NCBI GenBank assembly: GCA_913058195.1 | Contig: CAJXPP010000053.1 | Coordinates: forward strand, 1 to 10,811 | Reading direction: 5' to 3' | Source: an uncultured Gammaproteobacteria bacterium | GTDB lineage: Bacteria > Pseudomonadota > Gammaproteobacteria > Nitrosococcales > Methylophagaceae | DNA: 10,811 bases | In this document: positions 5,915 through 10,811 of the stretch, piece after piece | How positions within the stretch are numbered: position 1 is the stretch's first letter | Layout: each line of letters starts with the position of its first letter | Translations under genes and position numbers: made by a program | The notes under the pieces: model-generated | What the model saw: the letters and a program-made list of their open reading frames with translations, nothing else | The model's database searches: none | Told to the model about the DNA's origin: nothing

Positions 5915-6352
5915 ATGAGAGAAACCTTTACCAAGGGCATGGCCCGAAATATTTACTATGGGGGAGGAATATTCTTCTTCCTGGTACTTATTGGATTAAC
6001 TGTTGATACGGTAAGAAGCTTACCTAAAACAGATAATTCACAGAATCTGACTGAATTAGTTATAGAAGGCAAGCGTGTGTGGGAAGTTAATAATTGTATT
6101 GGCTGCCACACTTTACTCGGTGAAGGCGCATATTTTGCACCAGAACTAGGCAATGTTTATACACGCTTTGGTGAGAGTACTGAGTCTATAAAAGCATTTA
6201 TAAAATATCGCCCTGTTGAAGGGATTCCCGGTCGACGAAGCATGCCGCAATTCAACTTAACAGAAGAAGAATTGGAGGCAGTTGCTCAATTTCTAAAATA
6301 TACCGATGGTATTAAGACTGCCAGAGATTGGCCACCGAATATTCAAGGTTAA
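5915..6352 (+). CDS. norC: Nitric oxide reductase subunit C (cytochrome c)
   Basis: 145 residues, the normal NorC length. This is the membrane-anchored cytochrome c that passes electrons to NorB for 2 NO to N2O reduction. One N-terminal helix (about 13-33, YYGGGIFFFLVLIGLTVDTV) anchors it and the rest is periplasmic. The heme c motif is CIGCH (61-65) followed by TLLGEGAYFAPELGNVYTRF, and Met110 (GRRSMPQF) is the expected axial ligand. A GTG at 5912 is in frame, but AGGAG (5903-5907) is best placed for ATG 5915. norB follows after 15 nt, its ribosome site overlapping the norC stop. The perfect DNR box upstream implies NO-induced, low-oxygen expression. Confidence 0.97.
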   Translation: MRETFTKGMARNIYYGGGIFFFLVLIGLTVDTVRSLPKTDNSQNLTELVIEGKRVWEVNNCIGCHTLLGEGAYFAPELGNVYTRFGESTESIKAFIKYRPVEGIPGRRSMPQFNLTEEELEAVAQFLKYTDGIKTARDWPPNIQG

Positions 6353-6367
6353 GGGAGAGATATCGAT

Positions 6368-7750
6368 ATGAAATATGAATCACAAGGCATTGCAAAAATG
6401 TATTTTATTGCTGCAATTGCACTTTTTGTTGGGCAGATCCTGTTTGGTGTCACGATGGGGTTACAGTATGTAATGGGAGATTTTTTATTCCCTGAAATTC
6501 CTTTTAATGTTGCAAGAATGGTACATACTAATTTATTAATCGTTTGGTTATTATTTGGTTTTATGGGCTCGGCTTATTTTCTTGTTCCAGAGGAAGCAGA
6601 GCGTGAGCTATATGCACCTTGGCTTGCCAAGCTTATGTTTTGGATATTCCTAGTAGCTGGTGCGTTAACCATCTTAGGCTATCTACTGGTTCCATATGCT
6701 CGCTTAGCAGAGTTGACGATGAATGATTTGTTGCCAACTATGGGGAGGGAGTTTTTAGAACAGCCTACTATTACAAAGATTGGCATTGTTATTGTTGCAC
6801 TCGCCTTTATCTATAATATTGGTATGACAGTACTTACTGGTCGTAAAACCGTTATTAACGTTGTCTTACTGACGGGTTTAGTTGGTCTAGCAGTATTTTT
6901 CTTATTCTCTTTCTACAACCCTGACAATCTTGTCATGGATAAATACTTCTGGTGGTTTGTTGTTCACCTATGGGTAGAAGGTGTTTGGGAATTGATTATG
7001 GCTTCGTTACTTGCTTATGTATTGATTAAAGTAACAGGTGTTGACCGTGAAGTGATTGAAAAATGGTTGTATATCATTATTGCGATGGCATTGATTTCAG
7101 GTTTGGTTGGTACAGGGCATCATTTCTTCTGGATTGGTACACCTGACTATTGGCAGTGGCTAGGATCTATCTTCTCAGCATTAGAGCCAATCCCATTCTT
7201 TATGATGACATTGTTTGCATTCAATGTGGTTAATAAGCGTCGACGTGATCATCCTAATAAAGCAGCTGTTTTATGGGCTTTAGGTACAGCAGTAATGGCC
7301 TTTTTAGGTGCAGGTGTATGGGGTTTCCTACATACATTAGCACCCATTAACTTTTACACTCATGGCACTCAAATAACGGCTGCACATGGTCATATGGCCT
7401 TTTATGGGGCTTATGTAATGGTTGTATTGACGATGATTTCATATTCAATGCCACTTATGAGAGGGCAGAAAGCAGCAAATGTAACGGCACAAAAGATCGA
7501 GATCTGGTCTTTTTGGACGATGACACTTTCTATGGTTGCCATCACCTTGTTCTTAACAGCTGCAGGTGTCATGCAAGTTTATCTGCAACGTTACTCAGCT
7601 GATCCATTACCGTTTATGGTCGTACAAGATAAACTCGCCGTCTTCTATTGGCTGCGTGAAGTTGCAGGTCTGATCTTCCTTTCTGGATTGTTCTTGTATC
7701 TTTATAGCTTCTTTGCAAAGGGGGAAGAGGTTAAATTAGTAGAAGAATAA
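6368..7750 (+). CDS. norB: Nitric oxide reductase subunit B (catalytic, cNOR type)
   Basis: 460 residues, about 12 membrane helices, heme-copper oxidase superfamily. It reduces NO to N2O at a heme b3/non-heme iron centre. Every known ligand can be placed with a constant offset of -7 from Pseudomonas aeruginosa NorB: His53 and His342 (heme b), His340 (heme b3), His200, His251 and His252 (FeB), Glu204 (FeB ligand) and Glu273. The local motifs are VHLWVEGVWEL, GTGHHFFWIGTP and AAHGHMAFYGAY. There is no N-terminal quinol-oxidase extension, so it is cNOR and not qNOR, in agreement with the adjacent norC. AAGGGAG (6351-6357) is the ribosome site. An intrinsic terminator follows the stop, separating norCB from the accessory genes. 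Confidence 0.98.
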   Translation: MKYESQGIAKMYFIAAIALFVGQILFGVTMGLQYVMGDFLFPEIPFNVARMVHTNLLIVWLLFGFMGSAYFLVPEEAERELYAPWLAKLMFWIFLVAGALTILGYLLVPYARLAELTMNDLLPTMGREFLEQPTITKIGIVIVALAFIYNIGMTVLTGRKTVINVVLLTGLVGLAVFFLFSFYNPDNLVMDKYFWWFVVHLWVEGVWELIMASLLAYVLIKVTGVDREVIEKWLYIIIAMALISGLVGTGHHFFWIGTPDYWQWLGSIFSALEPIPFFMMTLFAFNVVNKRRRDHPNKAAVLWALGTAVMAFLGAGVWGFLHTLAPINFYTHGTQITAAHGHMAFYGAYVMVVLTMISYSMPLMRGQKAANVTAQKIEIWSFWTMTLSMVAITLFLTAAGVMQVYLQRYSADPLPFMVVQDKLAVFYWLREVAGLIFLSGLFLYLYSFFAKGEEVKLVEE

Positions 7751-7780
7751 GCTGTTTAAAAATTTTTCAGCTGAATCATA

Positions 7781-7813
7781 AATATACCGCCTTCCAATGG
7801 CGGTATATTTTTT
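7781..7813 (+). terminator. Intrinsic terminator after norB
   Basis: AATATACCGCC (7781-7791) and GGCGGTATATT (7799-7809) form a perfect 11-bp stem with a 7-nt loop, followed by a T run (7808-7813). Since related nor genes follow in the same direction with a ribosome site directly after the hairpin, it probably acts as a partial terminator that lowers expression downstream. Confidence 0.9.
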
Positions 7814-7826
7814 AAGGGGATAAAAA

Positions 7827-8192
7827 ATGAACACAAATGAATTACAGTTAAAGCGGGCAGCATCTTCCTCCTTACTTTCATTACTCAATTTAACTTTTTT
7901 ACCTGTATTAGCTTTCATCAGCTTACTGTTTATATATACCAAAACCGAGTCAAATACTATTGATCGCTACTATGTAGTACTAGGTATCAAAACTAACTTA
8001 CTGGCTGCTGTAGCATTATTATTGATGACAGGTTTAATGATTCTATTGGGTGGCTTTGACTCGCCTTGGACATGGGTCTTTGTGATTTCTTATTTTGTAT
8101 TTGTTCACGCCATGTTTATTTTGTTTGCAAGCTGGGCGATGGTTCGGTCATGGACAGGGAAAAAACTGAAAAGACAATTTTTATCAAAATGA
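7827..8192 (+). CDS. Small three-helix membrane protein of the nor cluster, unnamed
   Basis: I do not recognise this 121-residue protein as a named family. It has a polar start, then likely membrane helices at about 14-36, 55-74 and 82-106, and a basic tail (RSWTGKKLKRQF) that suggests a cytoplasmic C terminus by the positive-inside rule. The most distinctive stretch is LGGFDSPWTWVFVISYFVFVH (74-94) with one membrane histidine (His94). There is no heme-binding CxxCH. A clear ribosome site (AAGGGGA, 7814-7820) sits right after the norB terminator. Its position between norB and norE suggests a role in assembly, stability or maturation of the NO reductase (inference only). Confidence 0.85.
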   Translation: MNTNELQLKRAASSSLLSLLNLTFLPVLAFISLLFIYTKTESNTIDRYYVVLGIKTNLLAAVALLLMTGLMILLGGFDSPWTWVFVISYFVFVHAMFILFASWAMVRSWTGKKLKRQFLSK

Positions 8193-8193
8193 C

Positions 8194-8207
8194 TTGATTA
8201 ATGTCAA
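8194..8207. promoter_or_regulatory. Second DNR/FNR box, upstream of norE
   Basis: TTGATTAATGTCAA fits the TTGAT/C-N4-G/ATCAA consensus in both half-sites. It begins 2 bp after the stop of the 121-residue gene and covers an ATG at 8201 that would otherwise be taken as the norE start. A -10 is less clear: TATCAA (8227-8232) would put the box near -38 and TATAAG (8252-8257) near -62. The box is well supported; the promoter is not proven. Confidence 0.7.
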
Positions 8208-8263
8208 GGCGCTTAGCATCAACATGTATCAAACTTATTTTCTATCTTAAATATAAGAATGCT

Positions 8264-8841
<578 letters not shown>

Positions 8842-8845
<4 letters not shown>

Positions 8846-9102
8846 AAAGCTATCACAACGTAAATACAGTTTGGATCGTAATGATGTTACTAACGATTTC
8901 TACCTACGCTGTAGGTGAATTGGATTATAGCGGTGTAATTGCTGTGTCGTTTTTACTGTTAACAGCTTTGATTAAAGGCAGCTTTATTATCCGTGATTTT
9001 ATGGAATTAAAAGGTGTAGCACTAATTTGGCGAGTGATTATGTATGGCTGGTTATGGACTGTATGTTTAGTTATTGCAACTACTTACTTTATTAGCATCT
9101 AA
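8842..9102 (+). CDS. norF: NorF-like protein (cytochrome c oxidase subunit IV family)
   Basis: 86 residues with three likely helices (about 8-25, 29-49 and 63-84). The conserved centre TALIKGSFIIRDFMELKG (41-58) followed by WRVIMYGW is characteristic of the small subunit-IV-like proteins found next to norE. It is presumably a membrane accessory of NO reductase. The frame is open from ATG 8806, but the start at 8842 overlaps the norE stop as ATGA and gives the expected NorF size, so it is preferred. A strong ribosome site for the next gene starts right at its stop. Confidence 0.88.
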
Positions 9103-9116
9103 AAAGGAGATTAACG

Positions 9117-9590
9117 ATGACTACAGAGAAAATTATATTAGACATTAATAGCTTACCTCGTGTAGATATTGAGTTTATGAACAATACCCATTTTGATGAA
9201 CTGGTAATGGTGCAAAAGTTAGGACGGCTTATTTCTACATATCAAAAAAGTATTGCAGCTAGTAAATATGATACACAGCAAATCACCCAAGAATTTGAAA
9301 ACTGGATAGAGCATAGTCACGATCACTTTTCTCAAGAGAATGCTTTGATGAGGGAAGTTGAGTTCCCAATGTATCAAATACATTCAACCGAGCATGAGCG
9401 TGTTTTAGCAGAAATACAATTTGTGTATGCTACTTGGAAAAACACCGGTGATATTGAGACTCTTGCGAATTATGTTTTTTTTACTTGGCCAACCTGGTTT
9501 ATTACACATATAAATACAATGGATTTGATAACGGCACAGTTTGCCGTAATGAATGGCTACAGTCCAAATTCAGCACCTCTTTATAAATGA
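9117..9590 (+). CDS. Bacteriohemerythrin
   Basis: A 157-residue cytoplasmic four-helix-bundle di-iron protein. All seven iron ligands are recognisable: His25 (NNTHFDEL), His70 and Glu74 (HFSQE), His89 and His93 (IHSTEH), and His131 and Asp136 (THINTMD), in the standard HxxxE, HxxxH and HxxxxD spacing. Hemerythrins bind O2 reversibly and can bind NO. The gene lies inside the nor operon, 14 nt after norF with AAGGAGA (9104-9110) and 13 nt before norQ, so it is probably co-expressed. I infer NO binding or buffering, delivery to the membrane enzyme, or O2 scavenging to protect it; the sequence alone does not choose between these. Confidence 0.95.
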   Translation: MTTEKIILDINSLPRVDIEFMNNTHFDELVMVQKLGRLISTYQKSIAASKYDTQQITQEFENWIEHSHDHFSQENALMREVEFPMYQIHSTEHERVLAEIQFVYATWKNTGDIETLANYVFFTWPTWFITHINTMDLITAQFAVMNGYSPNSAPLYK

Positions 9591-9603
9591 GAACAAAATT
9601 AAT

Positions 9604-10401
9604 ATGAGTAAAAACAAAGATAGTATTCCGTATTATCAAGATCAACACAATGAAATTGAGTTGTTTGAGCACGCTTATAATAATCAATTACCACTATTGA
9701 TAAAGGGTCCAACGGGTTGTGGTAAAACACGGTTTATCCAACATATGGCTGCTAAACTGGGTCGTCCTTTATATACCATTGCCTGTCATGATGATCTGAC
9801 AGCTGCCGATCTCGTTGGTCGACATTTAATTGGTGATGGAGAAACTTATTGGCATGATGGCCCGCTAGCTAAAGCAGTACGAGAAGGGGCTATTTGTTAT
9901 TTAGATGAAGTGGTCGAAGCTAGAAAAGATACCACCGTGGTGTTGCATCCACTCTCTGACGACCGTCGAATATTACCTATTGAACGAACAGGTGAAGTGT
10001 TACATGCACCTCCTGAATTCATGCTGGTTGTTTCTTATAACCCTGGTTATCAAAACTTATTAAAAGGCATGAAACCTTCAACGCGTCAGCGTTTTGTTTC
10101 AATGCGTTTTGATTACCCAGATACTGAAACAGAAACGCAAATTATTCAACAAGAGGCGGGTATCGCAGCTGCAACAGCAACAAGCCTTATTGAATTAGCT
10201 CAAGCACTACGCGTACTTAAAGATCATGATTTGGAAGAATCAGCATCAACACGATTATTGGTTTATGCAGCAACCTTGATTAAGTCAGGCTTTGATCCCA
10301 TTGAAGCCTGTCGTGCCGCGATTATAGAACCATTGAGTGATGATGAAAAAACAGTGGAAGCGCTAATGGAAGTGGTTAAAGCAAAAATGGATATTAGATA
10401 G
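9604..10401 (+). CDS. norQ: NorQ/CbbQ-type AAA+ ATPase
   Basis: 265 residues, MoxR-class AAA+ chaperone required with NorD for activating NO reductase, probably by inserting the non-heme iron of NorB. Walker A is GPTGCGKT (35-42) and Walker B ICYLDE (97-102). Sensor 1 is in VVSYNPGYQ and the arginine-finger region is KPSTRQRF. The C-terminal third matches the CbbQ C-terminal domain (ESASTRLLVYAATLI, EACRAAIIEPLSDD). An ATG at 9553 is in frame but lies inside the hemerythrin gene. GAGAAC (9590-9595) precedes ATG 9604, and MSKNKDSIPYYQ is a typical NorQ beginning. One base separates its stop from the next ATG. Confidence 0.95.
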   Translation: MSKNKDSIPYYQDQHNEIELFEHAYNNQLPLLIKGPTGCGKTRFIQHMAAKLGRPLYTIACHDDLTAADLVGRHLIGDGETYWHDGPLAKAVREGAICYLDEVVEARKDTTVVLHPLSDDRRILPIERTGEVLHAPPEFMLVVSYNPGYQNLLKGMKPSTRQRFVSMRFDYPDTETETQIIQQEAGIAAATATSLIELAQALRVLKDHDLEESASTRLLVYAATLIKSGFDPIEACRAAIIEPLSDDEKTVEALMEVVKAKMDIR

Positions 10402-10402
10402 C

Positions 10403-10761
10403 ATGACAACGCCAATATCGGATGATAATACTGCTGCATTTGCAGAGGCATTTTTTATTGCCAATCTGCTGTTTGTCGGTGTTTTCTACTTGGCATTGTG
10501 GCTGCTTTATTTTATGCGTTACAAACAGACATCAGCCATAGGAAAACAACATTTAAGCCAAACATTACTGGCTAGTAGTTTGAGCACGATAATTTTTCTG
10601 GCCATTAATGTATTAATTTTACTGACTAATGGTTATGCCTCTTTAACGGCATTATTTTCTTTAGAGCTTTATTATATGCTGATTGTGCCTTTATTCTTGA
10701 CCGTAGGCATTATTGCATTTACTAAAGCAGTTAAAGGCCTGACATTTAGTTACCCACTTAT
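10403..10761 (+). CDS. Membrane protein downstream of norQ, unnamed, 3' end missing
   Basis: I do not recognise a named family. At least 120 residues are genomic, with three likely helices (about 16-38, 52-74 and 87-107) separated by a short polar loop RYKQTSAIGKQHLSQ (39-53). No metal or heme motif is visible. It starts 1 nt after the norQ stop, so it is very likely translated with norQ. The open frame runs on to 10798, but the final residues CLLYTSPSPRD are translated adapter and must not be counted. Position after norQ suggests an accessory role in NO reductase biogenesis (inference); norD, the usual partner of norQ, is not within the window. Confidence 0.8.
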
Positions 10762-10811
10762 CTGTCTCTTATACACATCTCCGAGCCCACGAGACTAGGC
10801 ATGATCTCGTA
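10762..10811 (-). other. Nextera i7 sequencing adapter (artefact, right end)
   Basis: CTGTCTCTTATACACATCT (10762-10780) is the reverse complement of the Tn5 mosaic end, followed by the read-2 segment, the index TAGGCATG and the start of P7 (ATCTCGTA). It mirrors the left end with the same index. Genomic sequence ends at about 10761. Confidence 0.98.

Noticed and set aside
10491..10506. Second -24/-12-like sequence (TGGCAT-N5-GGCTGC region)
   Set aside because: GG and GC spacing fits, but it lies inside a membrane-protein coding region with poor flanking consensus and no gene start downstream.

Overview
The window is an AT-rich stretch of bacterial chromosome, most likely from a gammaproteobacterium. 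I infer this from a DNR/FNR-type regulator with TTGAC-N4-GTCAA boxes, a cNOR-type nitric oxide reductase operon with norE/norF/norQ companions, and a tRNA-Cys of proteobacterial layout. No species can be named from sequence alone. Both ends are sequencing-library artefact: bases 1-48 and 10762-10811 are Nextera i7 adapter (mosaic end plus an index) in inverted orientation. Real genomic sequence is therefore about 49-10761, and the outermost genes are cut by the fragment ends.

Left half (49-4904), a probable stress or detoxification region. It opens with the 3' part of a sigma-54 activator (AAA+ core plus Fis-type HTH). Next is an intergenic region with a 24-bp imperfect palindrome and a near-consensus -24/-12 promoter (838-853). 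That promoter sits just ahead of a same-strand run: glutaredoxin, an exported alpha/beta hydrolase with an Asp nucleophile, and a pyridoxamine-phosphate-oxidase-like flavoprotein. A convergent AraC regulator with an N-terminal cupin follows. Beyond it are a small exported cupredoxin-like gene broken by two single-base insertions and an AhpD-like carboxymuconolactone decarboxylase protein.

Middle (4905-5914). A tRNA-Cys(GCA) is recognisable by its discriminator U and encoded CCA, but it lacks the usual G19-C56 tertiary pair. A Crp/Fnr protein without a cysteine cluster follows, read here as a DNR-type NO sensor. A perfect TTGACTTAAGTCAA box lies 41.5 bp upstream of the start predicted from a TATACT -10.

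Right half (5915-10761), a nitric oxide reductase operon. It contains norC, norB, an intrinsic terminator, an unnamed three-helix membrane protein, norE (with a second DNR box at its upstream edge), norF, a bacteriohemerythrin, norQ and another unnamed membrane protein cut by the right end. norD is not in the window and may lie beyond it. The logic appears to be: DNR senses NO and activates norCB; the terminator and the second box could set a different level for the accessory genes; NorQ and partners mature NorCB; hemerythrin may bind NO or O2. The sigma-54 activator and its predicted target operon may be a second stress-response branch beside it, but the signal it senses cannot be read because its sensor domain is missing.
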